Assembly: GCA_022495005.1 (NCBI GenBank)
Contig: JAGYXB010001964.1
Span: 1,240,001-1,304,000 of the forward strand
DNA from: Rhyacophila brunnea
Lineage: Eukaryota > Arthropoda > Insecta > Trichoptera > Rhyacophilidae
Direction: 5' to 3'
Length of the DNA stretch: 64,000 nucleotides
This document shows positions 1-11,930 of the stretch, one piece after another. Positions within the stretch are counted from its first letter, which is position 1, and each line of letters begins with the position of its first letter. A model generated the notes under the pieces. It saw only the letters and a program-made list of their open reading frames with translations. It was not told the origin of the DNA and made no database searches. Position numbers and translations under genes: made by a program.

Positions 1-940
1 CCGGTTATAACAAAAGTGAGGGTTTATCAAGGTTTGGTTCTGGTTACGTTTCCAGCTCTGAGTTTGTACATATTATCATTATTTTTATACATAAGTCATC
101 TTTTAAAAATACATATCTACTAACTTAATAATACGTTATATATTATAATTTATTTTTAAAATGAGTATCATTTGGCAGATGAAACTAATCTAAATTATTA
201 TTAAAAATAATACGATTAAAAATTGAATATACATTTTTGTAGGTAGGTACTTCACTTTGAGGACACAAAACGAATAATTTAAATTCAATTATTAATAATT
301 AATTTACTCCAAAATATAATAAAAACATAATATGTAATCTAAAATCTGCCAGGTTTTAAAGCTTAATTTGACACACTTTACGTATGCCAAGAGACCTAAA
401 TTTCGGTACACAGGTGTAAATGCTGCTAAAATGTATTTTTATTAAAATTTGGGGGCAGCCATATACTACAATATCTCCAATAAAGTAGTATATATCAATA
501 TACTTTAAAACATAAACCTTTCATTAGCGATCATACTGTATAGATTGATAGATTTATCACGATAGGTTTCCAAATAGAAAAAATGTTAAACACTGTAAGT
601 GTAATCGATGTACTTTTCGAGATAATGTAATAAAAATATTTTATTAGTGCACGTTTCCGAAGCTCCTAATGTGGAAGCCCCAATTTATTTATTTATACAC
701 ATTATATTTATTCCGAAGAAACTATTACATACCAAACTACTTACGGCACGTTTAATATAAATAATATTATCGAATATAATATAATTTGAAAACACCACAT
801 AAATATTACAAGTACAGAAGGAGAGACGTATTTAAAAAAAAAGATTTTTTCTCGTGGGTATAGTATCTGACGAGTTTTCAAATTATGCATATTCAATATT
901 TATAATTTATATCTTTTCGCTAAACCAAGAGATGTCACGG
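1..940. other. A+T-rich sequence, nothing recognised
   Basis: No open frame of useful length, no terminal inverted repeat and no similarity to other parts of the window was seen. It is probably intergenic or intronic sequence. Confidence 0.5.
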
Positions 941-947
941 ACTTGAA

Positions 948-1278
948 GCTTTTGAGATGTGGCTGTATAGACGCATCCTTAAAATTCCTTGGATTGACCG
1001 GGTGACAAATGTTGAAGTTCTCAATCGAATGGGGAAGGACCGAGAAGTTCTACGTAGTATCAAAACCAGAAAATTACAGTACCTCGGGCACATTATTAGA
1101 GGACAAAAGTAGAGTATTCCCCAGCTTTTCATTCAAGGAAAGATCAATGGTAAGCGTAGCAGAGGACGGCGCCACCTCCGTGATTGGTACGAATGAAACT
1201 CCACTGAACTGTTCCAGGTAGCAGACGACAAAGCTAAGATCGCCTTGATGGTGGCCGACCTCCGCTAGGGGATGGCAC
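948..1278 (+). mobile_element. LINE reverse-transcriptase C-terminal relic (RTE/CR1-like)
   Basis: One frame runs from about 948 to 1268 with three in-frame stops. It reads like the region after the RT domain in insect endonuclease-reverse transcriptases: 'EMWLYRRILKIPWIDRVTN', then 'RKLQYLGHIIRG', then a basic 'GKINGKRSRGRRH' block. The order of these motifs and the conserved spacing support the call. The endonuclease and palm domains are absent, so this is a 5'-truncated dead copy. The three shorter overlapping ORFs on both strands here are shadows. The LINE clade is inferred from motif style only. Confidence 0.75.
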
Positions 1279-1726
1279 AACAAGAAGTGAATAATTCGTT
1301 GTTTAAAAGAAATGATTTGTTAACATTATCGTTTAAAGATACCAGCTAAATAATAATATATTGTATCTATTAATTTTTAAATATAAACAGCGTAACAATT
1401 AATTATTTTTGTGAATATTTAATTGAAAATAATATGTTCTTTGTTTTCGTAATGACATGAGTTCGAAGGATAATTAGGAAGAGATACTTTACATTAGGCA
1501 CCGCCAACATTCAGATGTTGTAATATTATAATATTATTATGAAAAACAAGAGAAAAAACGTGGAGATAATAATGCTAGACGTTGAAGAAACAAACAAATG
1601 AGCGGGAAAACAAAGACGCGACGCAAATAATATTTCACTGAATAAAGTGAGTGTTTAAAACAAAGAAATACTTAGGGATGGCAAACTCTACGTGAATTAA
1701 AATAATATTTCTAAGTAAGAGTAAGG
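1279..1726. other. Unrecognised A+T-rich spacer
   Basis: Nothing recognised. Several short poly-A and AT-alternating runs occur. Confidence 0.4.
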
Positions 1727-2517
1727 GCGGACATGCTCAGCGTAGGTCAAAATGGAGTTTTTATTGCATTTTCAAAGCATGATCCTGGACATTCCTTAAA
1801 CGTTGTAGATAATCTATTTATATAATTTTGAAGCCTTATTATCCTTTATATTTATTTTAAACATTTGATAACTGATTTTACTCCCTACTTTAGTTATAGT
1901 TTGTCAATTTATGGATACGGCCGTATGTTGTAGCTTAACCACTGGAGAATGCCAAAAGAAATGGCGTATTTAAAAAAAACACTACCTTATTCTTAGGTCA
2001 AGAATTATTATAAAGCAATCATTATTCGTAGAATGTTTATCACACTTGAATGGTCAAAGACATACCTTATAATTAGTATCTTTAGAATTATCTTAAATGT
2101 GTTAATCTTGCCCATTTTTTGAATAATAAAATGCCTAATTCTTGTCAAATTTAGGATCACAGAGATTATCAATATAATTTTTTATCGTAAATATTTCACT
2201 ATAATAATGTCGATATAAATTATACTGATGGTTTTATAAATGCGTTTAAAAATTAATAAATGTAAAAAATCTTAACACCACTGCACATTTATGTACTGAA
2301 ATATGACTATATTCTAAAACATTAGAGCGAGAGGTTTAAAAGAATACTATTTTATGTAATAAAAATACTTTATGCAGTTATCAAATGTTTAAAATAAATA
2401 TAAAGGATAATAAGGCTTCAAAATTATATAAATAAATTATCTACAACGTTTAAAGAATGTCCAGAATTATGCTTTGAAAATGCAATAAATGCTCCATTTT
2501 GGCCTACGCTGAGCATG
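1727..2517. mobile_element. Foldback element, internally deleted copy (family FB)
   Basis: The ends form an inverted repeat of about 140 bp: 1731-1870 is the reverse complement of 2379-2517 with few mismatches. The outer ends read ACATGCTCAGCG and CGCTGAGCATG. The interior matches one arm of the full-length palindrome at 49198-50592 and the copy at 15424-16165. Here most of the left arm is missing, as expected if the palindrome centre was deleted. No coding capacity was seen, so it is non-autonomous. Confidence 0.8.
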
Positions 2518-2624
2518 CAATGACATTATTAATGGACGACGCACTCAATACAGTAGCTAGCAAGTAAATTTGCGCATTCGCATGTATAGGTAGACGTCAC
2601 GCAATTTCTATTATGTGATATCAC

Positions 2625-2826
2625 GCATCGGGAATTTATAGCAATATGACCTTTATTGTAATGGTGTTAGAGCAGTGTTTCTAATGTCAGTGTTCATTTG
2701 AGCGAACCCATTCGAACCGAACCATTCGGCAGACCCAACAAAAAGCATCAGGAATTTATAGCAATATCACCTTTATTGTAATGGCGTTAGAACAGATTAT
2801 GCCATTCGGCAGACCCGACAATTAAG
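2625..2826. repeat. Imperfect tandem duplication, about 120-bp period
   Basis: 2625-2675 recurs at 2745-2795 with four differences, an offset of exactly 120 bp. The downstream module CCATTCGGCAGACCC occurs at 2722-2736 and again at 2812-2826. The second unit is about 30 bp shorter. This is a simple two-copy direct repeat with no coding potential. Confidence 0.8.
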
Positions 2827-3601
2827 TGACTGTCATTTTCTTTTCCAGATGATTCGTCCATATTAATGTCATTGTGAGCATGTCCCCCCTTAACAATATA
2901 TTCTTGGAATGGTAAATAATACTCAATATACAAATATTGTTACTGAAAATACATTAGAACATTTTGAAAATAGTCGTGAAACAATTATTATTACACTGTT
3001 TATTTTCTCATAAAGAAAAACTTAACTTTATAGAGAATAATAATATAAAATAATAAAAGAATAGATAATTATAAGATGGAAAGAAGTATTCATGGACCAA
3101 TGCTGAAATTAGCTGCAATGGTTTTTTCCGTATTGTCGATTTTTTTGTAATAAATTTCTTTATTTTCACCAGTATCTGCCAAAAAAATAGCAGGATATCA
3201 AAACTAATTAACATTAACTAAAACAGTCAATTTAATAATTAATTAATATGATTGTGCCGAGTTAAATCAATCATAAAAGCCAGTATATTTATTAAAAGTT
3301 ATTATTTTTTATGTAGGAACACAATAAATGATCATAATAAACAGTTTTCCTCAGCTTAATGACACGTATCGGTCGTATTGAGTTATTGGCTCATATCAGA
3401 TTACTAAATACTATCTAAACTTACAAAAAAATCATACTGTGGAAAGTCGGGACGAAAAAATTTATACATTAACAATACTCCCTTGCGAACAATCAACGAT
3501 ACTTGCGAGTATCAATATTTCGATACTTTCTTTTCATATGACTGCCCTACACACGACAGACTAATCTTCTTCTTTCCGCCTGCTCTGAGGCTTATGCTTC
3601 A
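2827..3601. other. Unrecognised A+T-rich spacer
   Basis: Contains a 68-codon minus-strand open stretch that is low-complexity (Phe/Ile/Lys/Leu) and not credible as a gene. No repeat borders were seen. Confidence 0.4.
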
Positions 3602-4245
3602 AATACATTATCATCACGTTACGTGCTGTCACGTGTTGTCACAATAAGCTGCCGCTAGGTACGGTAAACTATGTATAGTCATTTTTCTTGGTATTTAAAA
3701 TGTTATCAGACTGATGCTCCCATCCAGTGGCACATTTTCAAACTTTAAACGAACATTGTCAGTTAGTAAAATCTCCCAAAATCCACATAACAACAATGAT
3801 GTCACCTCACGCATATTGCGCTACACAATGAACCGCACTAGTCAGTGAACTTTTTTTTCTATTTTATGCAGGCCTACACATTTTTGACTCATGTAAAAAT
3901 AGTGTTTTCTTTGTTTTTAGTAGTTTTCTCTGTGGATTTTCTATGAAATTATTATCGATCTCTGTCTGGTACATATATTATCACTAAGGTCTGCTGGTTT
4001 GGGTTATGTTCAAAATAATATTATTTATGGATGATAATTTTAACGTACGCACACGTAGAAACCGTTAAAATTAATTGAAATTACCATGGATAATGAATAA
4101 TAATTTAAAATACTAATATATTATAGTTGGCATTCTCCGTCATTGAATTTATAGAGATAATGATCATTAAATATATTCTGCGGAATAACGAAACCATAGA
4201 CTAAATTTGTCGCCGTGCCAGCATGTGACGTGATCATAATGTAAT
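3602..4245. mobile_element. TIR element copy A (paired with 27820-28443)
   Basis: About 640 bp is similar along its length, in the same orientation, to 27820-28443. The ends form a diverged TIR of about 30 bp: the left end holds CATTATCATCACGTTACGTG and the right end is close to its reverse complement. No ORF is present. It is probably a non-autonomous DNA transposon; the superfamily is not determined. The GACGAAACC-type block near the right end is conserved in both copies. Confidence 0.7.
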
Positions 4246-4344
4246 CGCAGAATTACGATTTTGTTAATCACGATTTGTAATATATTTCCAGTGAAATGCC
4301 TTCTGACATATTTAACATAACATCTAAATAGCGTAAATAAAAGT

Positions 4345-4600
4345 AAAATTATGCTTAACTCAATATTCTCCCTCTTAAGGGGGCGGCTAGACGCTCATGC
4401 TTTACGACAAGCTTACCTGCGCAAACCGGTTTGTATCGGCCATCGGGAATTCCGTGTGTATGGACGGGAAACATGAAGCTCGCGTAAACCGAAAAGCGCT
4501 GTAAGATTCTATACTGCGCAGGCATGTTGCTGCCGTCTAGCCGGTGCATTACTACCAAACTGGTGACCCCGACGATATAAAATCTCATATAGATGATGAT
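4345..4600 (+). mobile_element. GC-rich block with a primer-binding-site-like motif; possible LTR-element relic
   Basis: AACTGGTGACCCCGACG at 4558-4574 resembles the tRNA primer-binding site just downstream of the 5' LTR in many arthropod LTR retrotransposons. The upstream 200 bp is markedly more GC-rich than its surroundings and contains a 10-bp inverted repeat, CGGCTAGACG (4384-4393) and CGTCTAGCCG (4534-4543). No gag or pol frame follows. The alternative is a small GC-rich MITE. The 77-codon minus-strand ORF here is not recognised. Confidence 0.35.
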
Positions 4601-5769
4601 TTTCTCAAAAATGTTTGGATTAGAGTGATAAAGGTTGCTATTGGTATGTAACTAAGGTCAACATTTAAAAAAATACAAGTAAAAATGTTTCCAATCGTTG
4701 CAGACCACTGGGGATCGGTCGAAGCGGTCCCGCAACTCACCAGCTATGAAGATGTATTTTTATTTTTTTTAAACAAACAGCTTCTCTGTCGACAGTGTTC
4801 TCAGTTAATTAGATCGCCGTAACGGGAACCGGGCAGACGCGCTTCCACTTCCGAGAGTACCAAAATTCTACTCTATAATATCGTAAAGGCTGCCGGAGAA
4901 ATACCTCCTATGTAATAATGGACCACGTGAAACAAAATATATCTCTAATAAATTCAAACAGAGTCTGCTAGATAAAATTTTATTCTTTCGTAAACAGCGA
5001 GTCACGCGTTCGACAAAGACTCTCCTCGGTTTACCTGCACCGCATTATTTAGTTTTTAGGTCATTATTGATAACCTGAGGAAATATTGTGATATTTATCA
5101 AGGTTGAAGTTGGAAGCTATGAGGAAGAGCTTCTTCCAGAACATACCAAATGTAAGTGCTATGGATTTTCCACTGAATATGCTTCCTGTGTCACTGAATG
5201 ATGCCGAAAAGGGTTGAGCCGAACCGTTGAATAGGCTGGGCAATGGTCAAATCACCCAGGACACGTTCTTTAATCATGAGTTCTCGATAAAGAAGAAGTA
5301 TGCAAATAATATATCAATACTAATCACATAATAATCATGCATTAAATCTTTCATATCTTTCGGAGAGAAATGATTTATTTTCATATTTATAAGTTGTAAT
5401 GATTCTACATTGTATAGAGTATTATATTACGAGTATGTTACTAATTGAACTGACATTTACGTGGTGGAACTTAGTTATAATGGTAATAAACAAAGTAACA
5501 GTTACAAATTGTTATCGATAATTATTTCAGGTTATTTACACATTATTAGACAATTATTGCACTTAATGGCACCCCAAATCACATTCGGTCTTAAACAGAC
5601 ACAAACGTAGGGCGTTTGGGTACTGCTGTGAAAAATCAGTAGGTTTTTATATAACTGGAATTGTCTCAGGAGCAGTTACCAAAGACTAAGGTTACTATGA
5701 ATTCAAGTGTGTTTTGACTGAATTTACATGACTTTAAATTAAAAATACCCGCGGGAGAGAGATGTACGT
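4601..5769. other. Unrecognised sequence
   Basis: No gene was recognised. A GC-richer patch around 4690-4860 contains a possible minus-strand GTGAGT donor near 4735, but no supporting exon could be identified. Confidence 0.4.
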
Positions 5770-6015
5770 AGATGGTAAAAATTGTAATAATCTAATATAA
5801 AACTGTCGTATATTCTAAGTGAAGAGAACTTTGATTTGACAGTATGACGCCGCGATGCCAACAGCTGGTTAAACCGAGTTGAGTAGCTTTTCCCTTTCCG
5901 TACACATTTTAAGATATTCTCATAGTATGTGGTTTGCATCTTGTATTTCTCCGCCACATGGACATGTTGAACGGCTAACATTTGCAAGCACATAGAGCCA
6001 GCCAGCGAAAACAAA
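5770..6015 (-). mobile_element. LINE ORF2 C-terminal zinc-finger relic
   Basis: Read on the minus strand in one frame, about 5900-6010 gives 'STCPCGGEIQDANHILFE'. This is the Cys-Cys-His signature found after the RNase H region of I/R1/Jockey-group LINEs. A 91-codon ORF in another frame covers the same DNA and is a shadow. The fragment has lost everything upstream and continues only weakly beyond the motif. Confidence 0.65.
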
Positions 6016-6642
6016 CGGTTATCTCCACAGAACAGTCGTAGTTTAATAGTTTAATCTATTTTAATATAATTTACTGACATCTAATTAAGTACTGCGTATT
6101 ATATTATACACACTGTGTATTATAGTAACGCCAAATAACGTACCGAAATTTTAAAATCAAATTTAACTTAACAAAAAAAAATATTGAATTACCTTACGGA
6201 AACGGATACGGTGAGTCAAATAAAAATATTTAGAAAACTTAAACTTTGAATAGGCAACATAAATAACTTGGAAGGAAATGGAATCGTGGTACTAACTTGC
6301 AAAAGATTACTTTTCTCATTACATGAGTTCTATGTTTTTTTTACAAAGTATCTATGGCTTGTATTTCGAAATAATAAGTTATGTAATGATGTTTTTTGTC
6401 GTGCTGTTTTTAAGGCAGCATATTTTATTATTCATTTTTATTTAGGAAAACAAACTTATTATTTATTTCAATTAAATAAATTAACGTTGTGTAATGATAG
6501 TAAAAGACAGCTAAAGATATGGAAGAATATAATTCACTGCACACTTTACTTAAAAACTGTAATCAAGCAAATTTTTTAATATCATCATAAATGCGAATAT
6601 GTAAATGAGTAAAAATGTCTTAATGTAACTAACTATCTCAAC
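6016..6642. other. Unrecognised sequence with a 103-codon A+T-rich ORF
   Basis: The plus-strand ORF 6268-6579 is rich in Phe/Tyr/Leu/Lys codons, as expected from A+T-rich noncoding DNA. It matches no family that I recognise and has no neighbouring coding context. I do not call it a gene. Confidence 0.4.
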
Positions 6643-7959
6643 TAGGGTGTGCAATATCGAATGAAAATACTAATACCGGTATTTCGGTATTTTCAATTGA
6701 ATATCGGTATTAATACCAGTATTCGTGAAATATATCGCCACCTCAATACTACGACTAGATAACTTGATTTTCACTGTTTTTGAAATAGCTATTAAATATG
6801 ATTCTACATTTCCTTCTCTGCAAAATAATAAAACTAGGTTAAAGTCAGATGTTAATGGGAACTATATTAATTTTGTGATTGAAAATATTAGATAAATTTA
6901 AAACCATAAAAGTATTCAATAAATAAAATATTATATCTACAATATTTTTGATACATTATTTAAACATTATTTAATTGTTTCCAATTAGACAAGAATAATT
7001 TTCCATTTTTATTTTAAATAATAATTTTAACCTAGATTTATGATAATCAAGTAAAGTTTAAATTTCATTTTCCCAACAATGACCGAATCAGAGTTATGTC
7101 TATTTGTAGTATTGAGGTGACGATATGGAAAAAACAGAAATATCCCACCAGTAAAATAAAAATATAAAAATCTCTTCAAAATATTAATATTTTATAGCAA
7201 AAACATATAGCATATGTACATATAAGTAAACCGTTAAAATAGGTAAAGGTATGGTATGATAGAGATGTTGATGTTTACAAATACCTAGTAGTTGAATGAT
7301 TGGCACTTTCTTTTTCGAGTGATCTCATTATGAAGTATTCTTAGATGCCTATGTCAATATTTATTATTTTATTAGTTTATTGCATTTATATCTTACACTT
7401 TGCAATTTCCTTAATTTTATCCCATAATAAGTAAAACCAAACACAATATTGCTCACTTTTTTTTTGAAAAAAAAAAATATATTCCACCATTATTGTATGA
7501 GCAACTCTTTAGTAAAACATCAAGAAATTAGGCACAGGAAAGTACATTATATTGTAAAGTATAATTATTACTTCTTTATCATGAAATATTCGCAACTGGG
7601 GTTGAGGTTACTAATTATTATACAAACGAACAGTATTTAACCGCGATTTCAGATTCATCTAAAAATATACCTGATAATTTCCAACACCCGTGAGCGATTG
7701 GGGAAAATATTTGGATAAATTTTAAATTAGGGAAATAGGTATGTACCTACCTATAATACAAATGTATTTCGCAAATCTGCACGTGTAATTGCTAGTTAAG
7801 GACGTCGAAAGAGCGACGGATGTAAGCCAAACATCGCGTAACGTACAAAAATAGAGTCCTGTTAAACCTTTTATGTTAATTAATACACTTTGTTTCCACT
7901 TTCAATACCGTACCAATACGGTATCGAAACATATTGGGATACTGGTATTGTAATCCCAA
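6643..7959. mobile_element. hAT MITE family 'TACCGGTA', long member
   Basis: Begins TAGGGTGTGCAATA and ends TATTGTAATCCCAA, matching the TAGGGATTGCAATACC ends of the copies at 12517-13193 and 59887-60535. Both termini carry dense ATACCGGTAT-type palindromes. The flanking octamers ATCTCAAC (6635-6642) and GTTTCAAC (7960-7967) agree at 6 of 8 positions, as expected for an old 8-bp hAT target duplication. At 1.3 kb it is about twice as long as the other members. No transposase domain was recognised; a 63-codon ORF inside is not convincing. Confidence 0.7.
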
Positions 7960-8946
7960 GTTTCAACTACCTTGTATGAAAAAGCAAGGGCATGATTATT
8001 TAAAAAAAATCTTAAATAACAGTTGTTTTCATGTCGTTATTTATATAAAAAATGTGAGATTATCGGTATACTGATTAAATAATGTTATAATTATGACATG
8101 TTTTAATAATATCAAAGGGAATATTATTGTTTCTTTAATTAAAATTATAAAAACATTTTTTTTATAAAACCGTGTTTAAAAAAAATATTATAACAATAAG
8201 TCACCGTGTTTATAAATAATTATTTTATCTATCTTTTGCTAAATTCCAAAATACTTCAGTTAATCTAGCACGTGTGTTCTTTTAGAGTCTTCACGATTAA
8301 TATTTTTTTTATCTTTGACATTTTTTATTGTGTCAACGTCTGAATACATAGCGTTCATTATTGAAGACTTAGCATATTCAGTTACCCGCTTATGAATCGC
8401 TCTTGGGCTGCGGCCAGAAATATCTCCACGACTGCTTTATGTTGGTAGTTTTTAATGTTGTTTATTTAGAGCCATTACGCGAGATAAAATTTAAGTTTTC
8501 CCGATAAAAAAAAACAACACTTGAAACGCTTTTTGTAATTTATCTGTGATTAAACAGAAATAATGTTTGACGTGGTAATTAATTTCCGGAAAAATCAATA
8601 TTTGTTTTATGAAACGAAACGGTGTTTAATTTCATGATGTATTGGCTGACGATTAAACGAATAAAAGTGACATACCTATCGTTAAGAAATGAGTTAGGAG
8701 CATTTTTCACATCATAAACTAAAGACTTCACGGTCAACTTAATAAAAGACAACAGACGATAGAGTGGGATTTCTTACAAGGGGCTTGATGTATTCTAAAA
8801 CTGAATTTACCACGTGGATATAATTTAATTTTTTAATATATAAAACAAGTAAGTTAAAAATGGGCGGTGGGACCTTACCGCTCGGTAGAAAAATCAATTG
8901 GTTTCATTCGTTTAAACATGAATTTACGTACTGGGAAGATTAGATA
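7960..8946. other. Unrecognised A+T-rich sequence
   Basis: A short GC-richer patch sits at about 8390-8450. No ORF, TIR or repeat assignment could be made. Confidence 0.4.
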
Positions 8947-9466
8947 ATAATTACAAGATAAGAAGAACTTTTTATATACCACGTTTTTAAATTTTCTGTT
9001 GAATCATTTATAAACTTGACAATTCTATGTATTAATAATTTAGGACAAATAAGGCTGTCAACAAATCATTTTTTTGATATTTTGCAACAAACAAACAAAC
9101 ACATATAGAGTACTGAAATGTCATTTTGATTTCCATAGTAACGCACGTATATATTAATAATTTAGTTGCTAGGACCACCTCCTTAGCAACCAATAATATT
9201 GGATTGGATTACGGATTTCTTCCGAAATAACTTTTCATACAAAACACAATTAACTGAAAATGAATTCAATGTTACTTAAAGATGGCTAAAAGTATTAAAA
9301 GAATGCATTGGCATCGTGTTCTGATATATTCTAAAAGTTTTAAATGTCTTATACGTAAACTTGTACGTAAATGTGAGAAGTTAGTTAAAAATCGATTTCA
9401 AGATTTGTACTGGATAAACAACCACCGGACAAACAAGAATACGAGCTAAGAAAAACGTGGTAAAAT
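8947..9466 (-). mobile_element. AR repeat, copy 1 (near full length, minus)
   Basis: About 520 bp belongs to the most abundant repeat in the window, here called AR. On the plus strand it starts AATAATTACAAGATAA and ends AAAAACGTGGTAAAAT. Sub-terminal TACCACGTTTTT and AAAAACGTGGTA form a 12-bp inverted repeat. The interior includes the conserved TTAGCAACCAATAAT and CAAAACACAATTAACTGAAA blocks. No ORF is present. Class unknown; probably a non-autonomous DNA element. Confidence 0.8.
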
Positions 9467-10795
9467 AGGGTGTGCACCTCAGAGGAAAATATAAAGAGAT
9501 TGGGTATTTTTCGGCAAAATGAAGCCATGTTTCTTGCGGATAACGCACAGTAGAACCTTAATTTTATTATTATTAACTTAACTATGAAACGTTATTTATA
9601 CCATCATGTTGCTTTTCAGTACGGCTATCAAATTTGAACACAACATAGTTAACCATATTTTCTACTAAATTAACTAAAAATAATTACCACTGACTTTATA
9701 TACCTACTTAATACAAAAACAATAAATTTCAAAAACACGTGTTTGTAGTTTTTAAATAAATAATGTAGTCATTCAAATCAATATTTACCGGCGACGTTTA
9801 CAATAATTTATTTAAAATTCAGACGTAGAAATTTTATCTTACGCTAACGCATATTGCGGAGATATAAGTGTGCCGAATGCTTTCTCACTCGCACTTATGG
9901 TTCGCTATTGTTCAGGCCTTGGTGTGCACGCTTCATTTTTCTTAAAAAATCTGTCCTTTCAGGTAGCAGTCTTGCGGCCGGGCGACAAGCAACGCCTCTA
10001 TTGGTATATTTTTGAATTTTGTCGAAAAAGTGGAAATTTTGAAAAAAAAAATGAATTAAACTTGTTAGATCAAATAAGTATATAGACAATAAAAGTGCAT
10101 CGGGATATGAGAGTGGCTTTGATGACGTATAAAGAGACTCGTGAGCGCTAGGAGTGATTGACTGGAGAAAAAGAGCGGAATATCTGGTATCATGGCCCCC
10201 ACAAAGGGGGGACTGAAAGGGCTCTAGCCTGGGGACCCGGGCTCAGGAAGGGCCTGGCGTGGCGAATTGACCATATAAGTGATTTAAACACACTTCACAA
10301 ATTCTCTCGAATAGTAAAAAAAAGTCGCCTGTGGCGCTATTTATCTTCAATATTATTATTATTTAAAATTATGTTTTTGTACGATACAAGTTTTAATTGT
10401 GTAGGTATCAATATTCGACAACTCCATAATTCAAATAGATAAATTCAAATATACAAAAAACTTGAAAAAACACTAAATGAACACATTAATTTTACCGCGT
10501 ACACCATTTGGAAAATGCTACTGTAAGGCATCACACTGCCTTTATCTTTACGAATAGGTAGGGGGCCCGTCAAAGATACTAGCCTGAAGGTCCGCTTCAG
10601 GATGTGGGGGCCATGTCTGGTATAGTCTTGGTTTGTGTGACTAAGATCCCCACCAATTATCAGAAAAGAGGAACGTGATATACCATTAATAATAATATAT
10701 TATTTTTAATACTATAATAAGCCATGAGACTCGATAACAGCAGTCTAACGAAACAGGACTTTGAGAAGATCATAATATAAACATATAGTGATTTT
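9467..10795. other. Unrecognised sequence with GC-richer patches
   Basis: GC-richer patches lie at 9840-10060, 10140-10290 and 10560-10640. A loose inverted pair (TGGTATCATGGCCCCCACA near 10185 and its complement near 10600) suggests a decayed TIR element. The short overlapping ORFs here on both strands are not recognised. Confidence 0.35.
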
Positions 10796-10862
10796 ACCGG
10801 AATCTAAACCGGAGCCCCCGAACTAAAGGCCAGTGCCTTACGCACTGGGCTACGAGGGCTGC
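10796..10862 (-). pseudogene. tRNA-like sequence
   Basis: On the minus strand the segment reads like a tRNA: a GCCCTCGTAGCCCAGTGCGT start with an A-box-like D arm, then a T-arm-like CCGGTTTAGATTCCGG with a B-box core. It shares the 'GTAAGGCnCTGGCCTT' anticodon-arm region with the tRNA-like core at 39325-39396. Stem mismatches make it a relic, not a functional tRNA gene. Confidence 0.55.
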
Positions 10863-10894
10863 AGTAAGTAATTGTATAAGACAGCATAATATTT

Positions 10895-11210
10895 TTGGGG
10901 TATGATGATGCGTGAAGATAAAGTCGTAGTTGCTGGGATGTTTCGAGGCGTTTATTTGGAATACATAAATATACAATGATGAAGATGACAGAGTAGTGTT
11001 ATTATCGCGTACTGATGAGATTGGCTATAGTATTGAACTGACTGGCAATGTACCGAGATGTTAAAATAAATGAGAGACTGGACTCGAGATGAGTAGTACT
11101 CCAAGTGATGCACTCAAGTGGAGTTAAGATTTATGGATTGTCCTTGCTATTTATACAAACGCAGTTCATACATTACAAGAGACATTGTCGCAATTAACAA
11201 ATCATGAAAT
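10895..11210. repeat. LTR-like dispersed repeat, copy 1
   Basis: Similar over about 310 bp, in the same orientation, to 57951-58305 and 59214-59552. Shared landmarks are TTTTGGGG-ATGATG at the start, GTGAAGATAAAGT, a GATTCG/GATTTATGGATTGTCCTT block, and ATTACAAGAGACATTGTCGC near the end. Length, absence of ORFs and whole-unit recurrence would fit solo LTRs, but I could not confirm TG...CA ends or target duplications. Confidence 0.55.
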
Positions 11211-11254
11211 TTTTTTATTGAGGTTCATGATCGAAAATGTTTGTTCACATATAT

Positions 11255-11930
11255 AGGTTGATCCAAAAATAACGAAAATTTTTCTTGCATAATTTTTAAG
11301 TTGGTCGAATTGTAAAATTTGGAGATTTCTTCACGACGATGCAATTCTCTTAAATCAGTGTCACACTGCAGATCAATAATCTCAAGTTGTAGCTCTGTCG
11401 GTACACTATCAATATCTATTGAAAATGGATCGCGTACCTACTATTGCTAAACTTGTCTCAATTTTTCGGAAGTCACAAAATCTTTGTGAAAAATCATCAT
11501 TCAGAGCTTTAATAATTTTACCATATTCTTCAAATTTATATTCTGGTATATTCGGCAACTTCAAAGTTGGAAAGTGCTCCACGTTGTTATTCGATATTTG
11601 TCGAAGGAATAACTTTAATTGAAATCCATTCAAACTTTTTACCATATCATGGGCATATATTTTTTTCCTTAAGTATTTAAATATGTCACGATGTTCAACG
11701 TAGAAAATAATGGTTACATATTGTGAGACGAGACGCAAGGAAGACGTACTGAGATAATACATTTACGAAACAACAAATTCTTCAAATTTTAATCTATTGT
11801 CAATATTTTTTAAAAAATTATAAAAAAGTTATTCGTAATCAGAAGTACAATTAATGATGGCGGGCCGCAACAAAAATACCCGGTGAGCCACATGCGGCCC
11901 ACAGGCTGCAGTTTGCCACCCCCTGATCTA
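11255..11930 (-). pseudogene. hAT transposase relic (GTF2IRD2-like family) with one TIR end
   Basis: The minus-strand frame 11409-11762 gives 'AHDMVKSLNGFQLKLFLRQ', 'VEHFPTLKLP' and 'DDFSQRFCDFRKIE', the pattern of the RNase H-like central domain of the hAT lineage that includes vertebrate GTF2IRD2-type proteins. A frameshift near 11435 moves the continuation ('PFSIDIDSVPTELQLEIIDL') to another frame down to about 11265. The element's 5' end, with GGCCCACAGGCTGCAGTTTG followed by CCACCCC, is at 11880-11925. It matches the TIR of the related element at 25967-26660. The C-terminus and the other TIR are missing. Confidence 0.75.

Noticed and set aside
6268..6579. 103-codon plus-strand ORF
   Set aside because: Composition is that of random A+T-rich DNA; no motif, splice context or conservation signal visible.
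10158..10442. 94-codon ORF with Gly/Arg-rich start
   Set aside because: No recognisable domain; lies in a region with inverted-repeat remnants and changes composition abruptly halfway.
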